Source: Zizania palustris (taxonomy: Eukaryota; Streptophyta; Magnoliopsida; Poales; Poaceae). Taken from it: a stretch of 64,000 bases of DNA. The DNA is taken from the NCBI GenBank assembly GCA_019279435.1, contig JAAALK010000286.1, positions 33,293,712 to 33,357,711 on the forward strand, written 5' to 3'. The notes below the pieces were generated by a model, which was not told the origin of the DNA, made no database searches, and saw nothing but the letters and a program-made list of their open reading frames with translations. Both the position numbers and the translations under genes were made by a program. Below are positions 22,460 to 35,089 of the stretch, one piece after another (within the stretch, counting starts at the first letter, position 1; each line of letters begins with the position of its first letter).

Positions 22460-25400
22460 TGTCATGCCCTGATTCAATAAATTAGGACCTTTATTGAAAT
22501 TCCATAGAAAATCAATAAAAACAAGACGTTCATCATACGACCACGTACAATACAAGCAATCATTCATGGTTTGTAGACCGTATTAGTACAAAAGTGAATA
22601 AAGGTGAAGAGAAACTAATAAAACAAAGGGTCCTAGATGAACGCCTTCTTCCAGTCTCGTGCCTTGACTGGGTCGCTACTCCAGACCGTCACCCTCCTCG
22701 TAGTAGACTGCCTCTGGTGGTGTAAGTCAACGAGGGTGAGTACAATCGTACTCAACAAGCCACCGAATGCAATTATAATGCAAGGTAATAACAAGGAAGG
22801 TAGTGGCTTCTTTTGCGGGAAAGCAGATTTGTAAAGCATTTAATGTAAGCCGATTATTAGTACGGAAAATTAAACATGTACATGCATCATCTTCTAACTT
22901 GAGGGGTACAGTCAGCCCACCCTCTCTCAACAGTCCTTACATGCCATGAATAACACAACCATTCATCCATAAGTAAACTAACTGCGAGAGGTCACACAAC
23001 CCGCCCTTGACCGTGGGCTTGGCTTTTCGAAAAGATTTATTACTCTGATCAGAGGTGTACTACTGTACCCACAAGGCACTCATTTCCCGCACACCGCAGT
23101 GTGTTAAATGACTCCTGTCACGAGAAGCTCGTGCCAAAACCTTCAGCATGGAACGCACCAATTCGATAACACTCTCTTCTAGGTTTCATATGGTTTCCCA
23201 GTCACTTTGGGCCACACCATACCCCCCCTTGAGCCACGTAGGTACAAGTCACCCGCAGGTTGCCCCTTGCTCCCTCCACTATGGTGTTCCATGTTGGTAC
23301 GATCCATACCTCCAGTTAGGACTTACCCACTAGACTTGTGGTTAGTACAGAAGTGCTTTGTAACAGATCCCGCAGACCGGTCCTTATAGTGCCCCGGGTG
23401 CGACCAACCAATTCCCGAGCTTGCACCCGAAACCCACCATACTTATAACATAGCCAACTCCAATAGAGTCCAGAGACGAGAATAACGGGGAAATTCATAT
23501 AGTAGAATCCATCTATCTACGACTCATTCTTTTATCCTATAGCAGTTGTGTCGGTACATTGGACACTAGCTAATATAATATTGTAGAGTGACAAGGAGTG
23601 TAGGCTCAATAAGCATGGCTTGGGTTTACACACAAGGACGGGGATCTAATAAATATAATGTGTAGGGCTTTGAGATTAGACTAATGCAATATTATCCTAT
23701 GAGTTATAACGATAATTTATTAAAACATGGGCTCAATGATGATCAAAATAGGGGTTGTGACTTGCCTTGATACGCGAACGGTGAAGGTGGAACCTCGGGG
23801 TAAGATTCCGGATCTTCGATGGCGACGTAGTCTTCTCGATACGGAAAAGTAAATACGACATTCAATAAACAATCCAAAAATCAACCATACAAGCATACAT
23901 GTTTTTGTTGGTTTAAATAAAGGAGATAGAGTCTTAAATTCTATGAAATTATTACCTAATCATTTAATATTAATTTTTAAAGAGGTTTCTGAATTTTATA
24001 AATTGATATAAGTATTTTTGCTAAGGGGGTTTTATTTTCCCTTTTTAGAGATGAAGTAAAAAAGGTATAAAACAACCTTATTGTTTTTATGGCAGTAAAA
24101 ATAGTGAAATTAAGTTATTAGTTCTTCTGAAGTTATTATATAAGCTTCTTATGATATTTTTATAAAGTGTTGAATTTTTATTATAAGAATCAATTAGTTA
24201 TCCTAAAAGGGATTTTGCAATATTATTCAATAGAATAAAGTGGGTAAAATGAATATTCTATTTCTATTGCATTAAAAACATTGAAGTGGAGTCACTATAT
24301 CATCTGAAATTAATTTATAAATTTTAATGGTTTTTCTGAATTATTTAAATGGAATATTAATTACATCCTAAAGGGGACTTTTCTTGATTATTTAATAAGA
24401 ATATTTTGTGCCAAATAAACATATATTTTTTATTGTATAAAAGTGAAGAGAATAAAAAGACAAATTTTCTAGAATTAAAATGGTCAAATTTGGAGTTAAT
24501 TTGAGCAAGATATGGATTTTTGAATTTTAAAATATTTTTCGGAATTTTATTTAAACCAGAAACAGTCCCTGGTCCACGGTGAACTGGGTTCACTGTGAAC
24601 CATTGACTGCACGTGTGGACCAGTCCAATCTGCACCGTCAGATCTAGATCCGACGGTTACTAGTGGGCGGGGCGTTTAAGTGAATCTGGACGGCCCAGAT
24701 CACCTCACACCCCTTCGCCGGAACGGGTGGCTGAGATCTAATCACTTAAGTGATTTAATCTCCGCCGTTCGTTCCGGATCGAACGGTCGATGCACCGTAC
24801 GGCACGCGCGGGTCACGGGGGAAGCCGAGGGCTTCGTCCCCGACTCCGGCGGCGAGCGACCACCGGCGGCGGCGATGGCCTAAGGCCCTGGGCGTCGGTG
24901 AAAATGGATAGAGGGGAGAGATGTGATCCCGGTAGTACCGGCGAAGGCGGCGATTGGTGGTTGAAGATGACCGGTGGTGAGGAGATGGTGGCGGTGCTTT
25001 TCGGGTAAATGGTGGTGACGGTGATCCGGTGGCGGGTAACCCGAACGGAGGCGAGGCCGAGGATGCCAAGGCGACGATGGTTCCAGCGGTGTCGACAGCG
25101 AGGGTGGCGGTGGCCCGAGGCACCAGCGAAGGCTTGCCGGAGCCAAAGCAGAGGAAAACTCCCGAAAAGGATATGGCGGCGCTCGGGTAGGCGAGGGCTT
25201 AGGCGTTGGTAGCATGGCGAAGTGCGGCGAGTGCAGAGGACCTTTATAGGGGGTCGCCGGCGGAAAATGGAAGGCTGAGAGGAGGAAACCGAGGATTGTT
25301 TCCAAGTTTTCCCGGCGAACTATTCCTATTGCATGGATCGGCTTCCAAAGGGATGAAAACGCATCGATTTTGGGCGGAAGGAGATCGCTGGTGAATAGGG

Positions 25401-26012
25401 AAGGGAATCCCGTGCTCGGTTTAGCAAATCCGGCCAGCCGGCGGCGGATTAGGAAACGGGGTCGCCGGATTTGGAAAGGGGGGATTCCATCGGGGAAGAC
25501 GGAACTGATAGGTGGCCCCCACCTATCAGCGGTCGCACGCGAGTGAAAGAGGGGATGACATGCGGGCCCGGCGTGGCAACGACAGAGGGGGGTGCGTGTG
25601 TCTGCCAGGTGGGCCTGGCGGGGCGTGGCGCGGAGGAGAGAGGGATGGGGAGCGCCGACAGGCGGGTCCCTCCCGTTAGTGGCTCGGGCATCAGGCTGGG
25701 CTGGGCCGAGGGAGGAAAGGAAGGAGGTGGCCCAACACTATTGAAAATGTATTTTCCATTAAATTTAATTCCAGAAATTCAAATATTTGCTTAAGGCTTG
25801 AAGCTCTGTTGGAAAAATTTTGTAAAAATTCTCAAAAATATTTCTTGGCCTCTAGTTTCCATCATTCATTTTTCAGGTTCAGGTTTGAAATATTTCTCCC
25901 TGTTTTGCTTTAATTGGGTTCTTTTAGCCTTTTATTTAATTAAATAAATCCTTTTATTCCAGAAAATTAATTTCCTCATTTGTATTTTATTTTTAATTCT
26001 AGGGCTGTTACA
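22460..26012 (-). mobile_element. L6: 5' LTR of G2
   Basis: TGTCATGCCCTGATTC to GGCTGTTACA, 3553 bp, adjacent to the primer site and so the 5' LTR of this minus-strand element. It is close to L4 across its length, with scattered substitutions and small indels. Confidence 0.92.
25241..25248 (-). promoter_or_regulatory. TATA box of L6
   Basis: TATAAAGG on the minus strand. Transcription of G2 would start from this 5' LTR and run leftward. Confidence 0.6.
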
Positions 26013-26017
26013 ACCTT

Positions 26018-26201
26018 TAAGCACTTTTTTGGTGTCTTTTCGACCGGTCATTTAAGGCTAGATTATTTTAGTGCTTGTGATTTGTTTTGGTTCTGCTGAT
26101 TGTCTGTTGAGGTGCGTTGGGTGTTGGGAGAAGGCCATTGATTCGAAAGAATTTTTTAGGCACCCATTCACCTCCGTCTGGTCGCTACTCTCGGTCCTAC
26201 A
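26018..26201 (+). mobile_element. S1 5' LTR, last part
   Basis: Resumes after the G2 target duplication and ends CTCGGTCCTACA, directly before the primer site. In sequence and position this is a typical Sirevirus LTR end. It completes the LTR begun at 11142. Confidence 0.8.
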
Positions 26202-26203
26202 AG

Positions 26204-26216
26204 TGGTATCAGAGCC
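26204..26216 (+). other. S1 primer-binding site (initiator Met tRNA)
   Basis: TGGTATCAGAGCC two bases after the LTR end CCTACA, the usual spacing for copia elements. Confidence 0.92.
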
Positions 26217-26266
26217 TGGTTAGGGTTTTTCCATACCTTAACCGGTTCTAACCCAAGGTACCGACC

Positions 26267-28650
26267 ATGACTTCTACTGGAAAAATCACGTCCCTTGAAG
26301 CTTTTGGCTACAATTACCAGAAGACTCGCATGCGAGCCTATCTCATGAGCCAAAGTTTGGAAATTTGGGATATTTGTGTTCACGCCACTTTTACTGTGCT
26401 TCCATCTGCCCCTGAGTTAGTCGCCCAGCATCAAAACAACAACAAGGCGGTGAACATTTTATTTTTTGGTCTAGGTCCCAATGAGTTTGAGTGTGTGAGC
26501 CATCTCAGCACTGCTAGAGAGATCTGGGCTACCCTCTAGGCTCACCATGAGGGGATAGCTCAGGTCAAGGCTCGGCTCTATCAGACCTACCAGCGTGAAT
26601 ATGAAAATTTCACACAGAAGCCGGGTGAATCTGTTGAAGCTTTGTTTGGTCATTTTCAATCGATCATCAACAAGCTTCGGGCCAACAAGGCCGATGGAGC
26701 TCAACTGGTCTTAGATCATGATCAGGCGCTCAAGGTTCTTCATACCTTGGACCCTAAGATCTGAGAGATCAAGGTATCCTCTATCATTGAGGGCACTTCT
26801 TACGATACCTTGACTATCGCAGAGCTTTTCAGTAAGCTCAAGGCCACAGAGGTTGATATCCAGTTGAGATCAAATCTCACTGGTTCTAGTTCAAAGACCC
26901 AGGCCCTTGCGACACCCTCTGCTGATTCCTCCTCTTTGAGTTGTGCTTCGTTCTCTTTGATGTCTATCACTAAGGACCAGCTTGATTTGTTAGGAGATGA
27001 TGACCTATGCCTTTTTAATAGACGGGTGCGTCGTGTCTATGCCAAAAGAATAATCAAATGACACGACACAAAATCTGGATGCTTTGAGTGTGGTGATCCA
27101 GGTCACTTCATCGCCGACTGCCCCAAGTGGAACAATCACAAAAAGGGCACCGGCAGTGGCTCCTACGACTCCTTCAAGCACAACAGCTCCACCTTCACAA
27201 AGGGCAAGCCAAAAACAAAGTTCTTCCGAAAGGCCCTAAAGGACTACCGGCATGAAAACAAGAAGCAAGACAAGGCCTTCTTCGCCGAGATGGAGAGAAG
27301 CTATTCCAAGAGATCGTCTGCTTCTTCCTCTTCATCAAGATCAAGTGATGAGGAGACCATGATCAAGAAGGGGAAGGACAAGGATGATCCGACGGGCCTC
27401 TGCTTCATGGATTTCGGGGATAAGATGAAGACCCACTCGCACCATAGCCGATGATCCCGCAAGAGCATCTGCTCAATGGCTCTTAGGGATAAAGATGAAA
27501 AGGGCTCCCCTGACAACTCCAATGACGATGACTATGAAAAGGTATCTTCCTATGAACAAGAAGTCATTGAATTAATTGAAGAGAACCGTCAGGAGTTAAG
27601 ATATCAGGAGAAACTGCTTAGAGGGGCTAAGAAGAGGATAGATGAGCTTGAGAGTGAGCTTGCCATGGCCAATGGCAAGATTGAGAGTCTATCTTCTTTC
27701 CCTTGCTTGTGTGGTAGCAGTGAGTGCCCTAACTGCAAGGTGTTGTTGTGTGACCTGACGACTCTAAAGTCCACGTACACAGAGAGGGTATATGAGAGAG
27801 ACGCTTTGGCCACTGAACTTGAGAGCACTCAGCTGGAGCTGAAAGATGCTCATGCCACTATTGTCGTGCCCTGTAGTGACTGCCCATCCCACTTATCTGA
27901 TCTAGCTGAGCTAAGAGCAAAGAGAGATGATTAGTTGGGCGAGTTAGAGAGAGTCAGAGCTGAGCTGGAGCAGACTAAGCTTAAGCTTGAGACATTGTCA
28001 GTTCTACCCACTATTTGTGAGAACTGCTTGTCCCTGAGATTGGAACTAATCAAGCTAAAAGCTAAGAAGTCTGTCCAAGTTGATAGAGAGTGTGAGATCT
28101 GCTTGTCTCAGGTAGAGGTGCTAGCTTTTTTGAGAGAGGAGCTAGCTGATGCTCAAAACGAGAACTCTTACCTTCGTCAGATCCTGAGTTGGGTGAGTGC
28201 TAGAGAGCCACAGCTCGGCATGATGATCCAACAGTTCAAGAGGCAGGATGGGTTTGGGGTAGGTTACACCTACACCAAGGCTGACTTTGAGAATGCCCAG
28301 AGTCATGCAGTGGAGTGGAGTAAGATGACTACAGAGCAGAGATATCCCAAGACTCACTCCACTGAGTCTTTTCAGGCCTGTCAGCCCAAGGATGGAGTGT
28401 TCCAAGAACAACCTAAAGCTCCACCCAAGAACCCTATCTGGAACACAAAGCCCAAGCATCTCCACACTTCTCTTGACTCTCTCTCTCTGGACCCTCTCAC
28501 ACCAAAGAGTCTACACCCAACACCACCAAGCCCAAGAACCCCAAGCCTCAACCATATCCCAAGAATCCTACCTATCATTGTGAGTTCTGTCAGAGAGACA
28601 GACATCTTGAGGAGTTTTGCTTCAAGAGGAAGCAGGTTGAGAGAGTAGAG
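26267..28650 (+). pseudogene. S1 gag (Sirevirus-like copia), in-frame stops
   Basis: Starts MTSTGKITSLEAFGY about 50 bp after the primer site. One frame runs to about 28600 with stops at 26537, 26762, 27059, 27452 and 27932, each explicable as CAG to TAG or CGA to TGA. In order it holds a capsid region (TREIWATL, YENFTQKPGESV), a CCHC zinc knuckle CFECGDPGHFIADC near 27078, a Lys/Ser-rich part, and a long heptad-rich C-terminal extension with CxxC pairs (CGSSECPNC, CENC, CEIC) between 27500 and 28200. A long gag with coiled coil after the knuckle is a Sirevirus trait. The frame is lost near 28450. It is flanked upstream by the LTR and downstream by pol. Confidence 0.88.
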
Positions 28651-31600
28651 AGAGCTTTAGGTGGGCAGGAGTAGTTCTACCAGCAGGGTGGTAGACAGAA
28701 AGTCCCTCAACGTGGAGGGAGGCTAGAGAATAGGGCGCGTCGTGTAGGTGGTGGTAGAGGAGACGACTTTCGTGCCCGTGCTCCAGAGGGTGGTTTTCGC
28801 TCTGGCAGAGCTCCAGGTCATTCTGGATATGGCTTTGGACCTTGTGGCCGAGACTTTAGGCAGAACAGAGGACTGTGCTTTGAGCCATGTTTTGGTCCAG
28901 ACACTTATGATTATTTCTGCTTTCCTTCTTTTGAGAAGATGGATCAACACTGGTTTATCTCCTTTGCTAAACCTGGTGTTGGACCATTTGCTCCCCCTTA
29001 TGACCATTGATATTGTAGGATCAAGGCCTGGAGGATGTATGGTTCATGGATTCAGGATGCTCTCACCACATGACGGGACATCGCAGATGGTTCTCCAGCT
29101 TCACTTTCCCGAGCTCCAAGGATTACATCACTTTCGGTAACAATGGTCAAGGGAAGGTACATGACATTGGTTCAATTCGAATCTTTGAGCATTTCTCTTT
29201 GAAGAATGTTGCTTTGGTTGGAAACTTGAGTTTTAATTTGGTCTCTGTTTCGGTAAGGTTTTTTGGATTGATTTCTCTAATTCTTTTGGCCCTTCTCGCT
29301 GTTTGATCGCTGGATCCTCTTCTGAGCTCTAGAGGTGGCATAGGAGGTTAGGACATTTAAGCTTTGATCTACTAATCAGATTGAGTTCTATGGACCTTAT
29401 TCGAGGATTTCCCAATCTTAAGATGGAGAACGATCTAGTTTGCCATCCCTGTCATCATGGGAAGATGGTTGCTGCTTCTCACGCACATGTTACTCCGGTG
29501 ATGACTTCGTACCTGGGAGGACTATTACCCATGGATACTATTGGTCCAGCTCGGGTACGTTCAGTCGGTGGGAAGTGGCACACGCTTGTGGTTGTTGATG
29601 ACTTTTCTCGATTCTCGTGGGTTTTCTTTTTGGAGTCTAAGGATGAGGCTTTTTAGTTTGTTCATGATCTGATCCTGAACCTAAAGAATGAGAACAATGG
29701 TCGGATGTGAGCATTTCATTCTAACAATGGCTCTGAGTTCAAGAATTCTCAGTTCGTCAGCTTCTGTAGTGATCAGGGTCTTGAGCACTAATTTTTTGCT
29801 CCTTACACTCCCCCACAGAATGGCATCGTGGAACGAAAGAACCTCACGCTGGTCGAGATGGTCAGGACGATGCTCGATGAGCATAGGACTCCTAGGCATT
29901 TTTGGGATGAAGCCATGAACACGACTTGCTATCTGGCCAACCACATTTTTCTTAGAGCTTACTTTGGTAAGACTTCATATGAGTTGCGGTTTGGCAGACA
30001 GCCCAAGGTGAGACACTTGTGAGCGTTTGGCTGCAAGTGTTTTGTGCTCAAGAAGGGAGGGCATTTGGACAAGTTTGAGTGTCATTGCTAGGATGGAGTC
30101 TTTCTTGGTTACGCTTTGCATTCTCGAGGCTTCCGTGTTTGGAACCTCGACTCCCAGCAGCTTGTCGAGATGTGCAAGGTTTCTTTTGATGAGTCCATGC
30201 CTTTGCTTACTCCTTCTTTTGAGCTTTCTGGTGATGATCAGCTTGGAGAGTCCATCTTTGAGGAAGATGATGAGACTCCTGTTGTTGATGAGGGTGGGCC
30301 TTCTGCACAGCCTGTAGACCCCACACCTTCTGAGACTTCGAATGAGGACGAGGGAGGACCTCTGATCACTACTTCCACTTCGATCAGCCCCCTCAATCGA
30401 GTCTAGAGGTGCTAGCTGCTGACTCCAGTGAGGTGACATCTGATCACCTAGGATCCCGAGCAGTTCAGCGTGATCACCCCTTAGAGCTCATCATCGGTGA
30501 TCTCACTTCGAGATCCTTGCGTTCTCATGCTGGCTCACTCACTATTTTTATTGAGTCTACTTTTGTTGCCACTTTTGAGCCCAAAGATGTTGCTCATGCT
30601 TTATCTGATGCAAATTGGATAAATGCCATGCAAGAAGAACTTGAGAATTTTGTTCGCAATCGGGTTTGGACACTAGTTGAGCTGCCACCTGGATGCAACC
30701 CCATAGGCACTAAGTGGGTGTTTAAGAACAAGCAAGGTGAAGATGGGGTTGTGGTGCGCAACAAAGCTCGATTAGTTGCCCAGGGTTTTTGCCAGAAAGA
30801 AGGTATTGATTTTGAGTCCATTCACATACTTTTGGCATTCGCTGCTTCTAAAGGTTTTAAGATTTTTCAAATGGATGTCAAGAGTGCTTTTCTGAATGGG
30901 TACATAGAGGAGGTGGTCTATGTTAGGCAGCCCTCAGTTTTGAGAACCCTAAGTTTCCTCGACATGTTTTCAAGTTACAGAAAGCTTTATATGGTCTGAA
31001 GCAAGCCCCCAGAGCTTGGTATGATCGTTTATAGTAGTTTTTGTTAGGGAGTGGCTTTGTGATGGGTTCTGTGGACAAAACTCTCTTTCTTGCTTCGTGT
31101 TGACACTAATTTCTTGATTGCTCAGATTTACGTGGACGACATTATTTTTGGTTGTTCTACTAATGAGATTGTGTCCAAGATTTCTGAGGAGATGCATAGT
31201 GAGTTTGAGATGAGCCTCATGGGTGAGCTCAAGTACTTCTTAGGGCTCCTGATCAAGCAGCCCAAGGACGTCATTTTCATCCTCTAGAACAAGTAAACGC
31301 GGGACATGCTGAAGAAGTTCAACTTCGGTGGAGAGCTGAAGCCTCAGATGACCCCAATGGGTACATCTGGGGGCCTGGACAAGGACGAGAGCTGCATCAA
31401 GGTCAATGAGAGAGAGTATCGAGGGATGATCGGATTGCTGCTGTACCTGATGACGATGAGACCGGATATTTAGTTTGTCGTGGGACTATGTGCGCGCTTC
31501 CATTCTTCACCACGCTCATCTCATCGGTAGGCTATCAAGTGCATTTTTAGGTATCTTACCTATGCGCCTAATCTTGGTCTTTTCTATTCAGCATCATCAT

Positions 31601-32046
31601 CTCTTGAGTTATCTGGCTTTTCTGACGCTGATTTTGGTGGGTGTCGGCTGGATCGCAAGTCGACTTCCGGTACTTGCCAGTTTCTCAGTTCTTTGCTTGT
31701 TTCTTGGTCTTCTCGAAAACAATCTGGAGTTGTTCTTTCCACTACTGAGGCTAAGTATGTAGCTGCTGCTAGCTGCTTCTCATAGTTGGTTTTGATGATT
31801 TCCACCTTAAGAGATTTTGGTTTTTTCCCTGCCAGATTACCTTTGTTTTGTGATAGCACCAGTGCGATTAGTGTAGGGAAAAACCCATGTCTTCATTCAA
31901 AAACCAAACACATCGATGTGCGCTTTCACTTTATAAGGGATCAATATGAGAAATGTGTTATTTACCTTGTTCATGTTGATACTCATCATCAGTTGGCTGA
32001 CATTCTTACCAAACCCCTAGATCAGTCTACATTTGAGCGTTTGTGA
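28651..32046 (+). pseudogene. S1 pol (Ty1/copia: protease, integrase, RT, RNase H), decayed
   Basis: The copia order is clear across several frames. Protease: MDSGCSHHMTG at 29046. GAG-pre-integrase: DLVCHPCHHGKMV. Integrase: DTIGPARV (first Asp), then HSNNGSEF, where the second catalytic Asp is Asn, then NGIVERKN (Glu). RT: WVFKNKQGEDG, MDVKSAFLNGY and QIYVDDIIFG with both Asp kept (about 31125-31155). RNase H: ADFGGCRLDRKST and LFCDSTSAI, ending near STFERL at 32046. There are many stops (after YLMTMRPDI, after KHPC-type motifs, and others) and frameshifts near 29300, 29700, 30400 and 31000. The integrase-before-RT order proves copia. No env-like ORF follows. Confidence 0.88.
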
Positions 32047-33445
32047 GGGGATTTGGGAGTTGTGTATCCTTTTTAGGATATTTTGAGTATGTTTTCTTTC
32101 TTCTTTACTCTTTTATTGATTATTTTCATGTGAGTTCATATCATACATATTCACATATCACACTTTGAGCTTCCTTCTGTTATATGATTGAATTGCTTTA
32201 CTTATTCTAGCTAGTATATGATTTTGAATACCTGTCAATTATCATGCTTTGCTTCAGTTCACATGGTATATCTGATATCTTTCATATGCATGGCTTTTAT
32301 GCTTTAAAATTGAAAAATGATCACCATTGCTTCTAGTAACTAGCATGTGTAGCCTGAATGCTTTTGCTATCTTTTACATGCCTGGTGGCTAGTTCCTTAC
32401 TTAGATGCAGATATGAAACTTGGACATCTATATGCTTTAACATGGAAAAAATGCTATAAAATGATAAAAATAAGAAAAATGAAAAATCCATGCATTTTAT
32501 GCTTAATTGAAAAGATCCAGGTGGGTTTGTTGTGTCGCATTGCATTGTTCTGGACTGCTTACCATAGCACTTTGGTATGAACTAGGACAATGTAATGTAT
32601 GCCAAGACCAATGTCTTAAACTTCTGATGGTCCAGTTCTGGCCTAGGCTTGACTTGGTCGGTTAGCATAAGGTTGACATGCAAATAACCCATGGCGAAAC
32701 TGAAAAAAAAAAGAAAAAGAAAAAGCCTGAAAATTAAAAACATAACACGTTTGTTGAAGCTCTTTGTTCTGGACAATGTTTATCTTGGTAGATATCAGCG
32801 AGCCTTTCCTTCTCATGTTTTACCTTGCTTGTCGACTAGAAGATGTGGTGATGCTTTTATTTGCAAAAATCTAAAAATGTGTGCTAATGACTTTTCTTGG
32901 ATATCATCTATTGCACTGATCATGCCATGTGTCTTAGAGAGTATCTTGTGCTATACTTGCTAGATGTTGTAATTGCAGTCAATCATATCTGAGAAGCATG
33001 CCTTTTACACTCCACTTGCACCCTAGTTGCATTCATTGCATATTTTGAGGGGGAGTTGCATTTCAAGGGGAGTTTGAGTTTGTGTCTCTTTTGAGTGCAT
33101 TTAGTCTCACTTAATGAGTCCAATTGTCAACAAGGGGGACAAATTTTGGATTACTTGATCTTTTAGAAGAGTTTAGGGGGAGTTTTAGTCTCTTTTGCCT
33201 TTACTCTTTGGATGTCCTTGTTGATAATTCTGAGATTGCACTCATTTGAGTTTTTATCTTTGTTTAACCATAATGACCGTTTTCTGGCTTTTGTTCGGCT
33301 TTTGGTCATTAGGGTTAAACCTTTTATTTTATTCTTTTTGTCTTCTTGTGTTTTGTTTGCGTGTTTCCACATGTTTTGCAGATTCTAAAGCGATGATGAA
33401 GAGAGTGTTGACAATGCACTCATCAAGGAGGAGATTGAGGAGCCA
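32047..33445 (+). other. S1 3' noncoding region with repeated polypurine tracts
   Basis: Nearly 1.4 kb without a credible gene. Toward its end lie four purine tracts of the AGGGGGAG type (about 33047-33055, 33065-33072, 33132-33139 and 33174-33184). Iterated polypurine tracts before the 3' LTR are a described Sirevirus signature. The LTR could begin at TGTTGATAATT (33218) or, by comparison with the 5' copy, at TGTTGAAGATC (33446). Confidence 0.7.
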
Positions 33446-34099
33446 TGTTGAAGATCATGGGCCTCATGGCTCTAGATGTGATGAGTGATAGTCAACAGAA
33501 GTCAACAAAGAGATGTGAAGATGAGACGAGACATGTCGTGTTTGGGCTGCGTGTGACTCAAGTACACGGGCGGCGAGCAACTGCTGGGCAGAGGGGCCGC
33601 AGAGTCGGGCTGGCCCAATCTGAGGACATGGGCTAGGAGCGGCAAGGGATCCACTGGTCTATTGACCGGGGTTGACTCAGGTACACAGGCGACGAGCGAT
33701 TGCCGGGTTGAGGGAGCCGCAGAATCGGGTTAGCCCAATCTGGGTACCCGGTGCAAAGACGGTGGACGCTTTGTCGGTTTCGGCGCAAAACCTATGCCCA
33801 ATCCAGACCGCTGATACAAGATCGAGTCGTCCTGAAGCAAAGCCATAGCTGCTACGAAAGCTCCGCGTGAGGACAAGTTATCTTTATTTAGAATTTTACC
33901 ATTTTGCTTTCTAGGCCCACAGTGTGTTAGTCGAGTCTATAAAAAACCTATGGGCATTATGGTCTTTTCTATTTTATTTTCAGCCTCCGTAAAACTCTAA
34001 GGGTATTTTGGTGTTTTCCCTAGTTTATTGGGCTGCCTACAAATAGGGCCCCAATCCCTAGGGTTAGGGTAACTCATTTCAATTAAAAATCAGAGTTCA
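33446..34099 (+). mobile_element. S1 3' LTR, truncated
   Basis: Matches 11142-11797 at most positions, including the duplicated U3 block and the TATA region, then stops at GAGTTCA where T1 sequence begins. The R/U5 part, about 900 bp, is missing, so no target duplication can be seen. The TATA core is TACAAATA instead of TATAAATA. Confidence 0.85.
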
Positions 34100-35089
34100 A
34101 TTGTAATAGGTGGTGACACAATAATGTGATGATCGATGTACTCCTTTCCCTCCACCTCCTAAGTCAACATGGCTCCTATTACGCTATCTTCTGTAGCAAC
34201 GTATAGCCAAAATGGAATCCCGGCTTTTGGTGCTCTTACCATAGGGGGTGATGACAAGCACCCCTTAATTTGCTCAGAAGCATGTTGCTAACTTGCCCCC
34301 AAGTGAATTCGGCTTCGTTCATTAACCAAAGTATGGGGACAAAAACATCAATCTTGCTAGACAGGTTAGATATAAAGCAACACAAATAGTTTACCTTGCC
34401 TAGCAACTTTTGTACATCTCTCTTGAATGTCGGTGCTTCATAGTTCTTAATCTTCTCAAGTCTCTTATGATCAATATCAATACCTATTTCATGAATCATG
34501 AATCCTAAGAACTTGCCAGCCGACTCGCCAAAAGCACACTTGAGCGGGTTTATTTTTAAACCATACTGACACATTCTCTCAAAAGAAACTTTCAAATCAG
34601 CTAAATGGTTTCCCATAGCATCCGATTTGACTCTACAACATCATTTATATAGACCTCTAACATAACTCCTAGCAAGTCATGAAAGATCAAGTTCATAGCA
34701 CCTTGAGATGTAGGACTAGCATTCTTTAAACCAAAAGTCATCACAACACACTCAAACAAGCCGACAAAACCAGGACATCGAAAGGCCATTTTGTAAATGT
34801 CCTCTATGTCCATAAAGATTTGATTATGACCAGTGTTGCCATCAAGAAAACTTAATACCTTGTGTTCTAAAGCATCGTTTATCAACATGTCAGCTATCGA
34901 CATGGGGTACTCATCCTTCGGAGTGGCCTTGTTCAAATCCCTGAAATTAATGCATACACGAATCTTGCCACTCCCTTTCTTCTCTACAATCACAATGTTA
35001 GCAACCCATTCAGCATACTTGCACGGCCTAATAAACTCAGCCTTTAGTAGTTGTTCTATATCGTCTTTAACTCGGTCATAAATGACCAA
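34100..35089 (-). pseudogene. T1 reverse transcriptase and RNase H start (Tat lineage), frameshifted
   Basis: On the minus strand: AEWVANIVIVEKKGSGKIRVCINFRDLNKATP (RT blocks 1-2, spanning two motifs), FLDGNTGHNQI, MTFGLKNASPTSQ, then VYINDVV. The active-site pair should read YIDD; here the first Asp is Asn. A frameshift near 34605 moves to CQYGLKINPLKCAFG and the thumb/connection region. RNase H begins near 34230 (AGIPFWLYVATEDSVIGAML) and is cut at 34100 by the Sirevirus. It is the same element as 9896-11141, as the strand and domain order continue across the insertion. Confidence 0.87.

Larger units (their letters stand above)
12505..26012 (-). mobile_element. G2: gag-only Tekay-type gypsy derivative (pol deleted)
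   Basis: Two LTRs of the same family and orientation (12505-16065 and 22460-26012) flank a short internal region on the minus strand: primer site, orf0, gag and polypurine tract, with no protease, reverse transcriptase, RNase H or integrase. Flanks are GCCTT (left) and ACCTT (right), a 5-bp target duplication with one change. The target is the S1 5' LTR. A solo LTR (L5) sits inside its orf0. The internal region without L5 is about 2.5 kb, against 5.6 kb in G1. Non-autonomous relatives of RIRE3/RIRE8 (Spip, Squiq) are known in rice; whether G2 belongs to one of them needs a family comparison. Confidence 0.88.

Noticed and set aside
34155..34175. 13-bp inverted match between S1 3' LTR start (GGAGCCATGTTGA) and T1 RNase H
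   Set aside because: The T1 copy is part of its coding sequence (IGAML), and nothing else supports a link. Probably chance.
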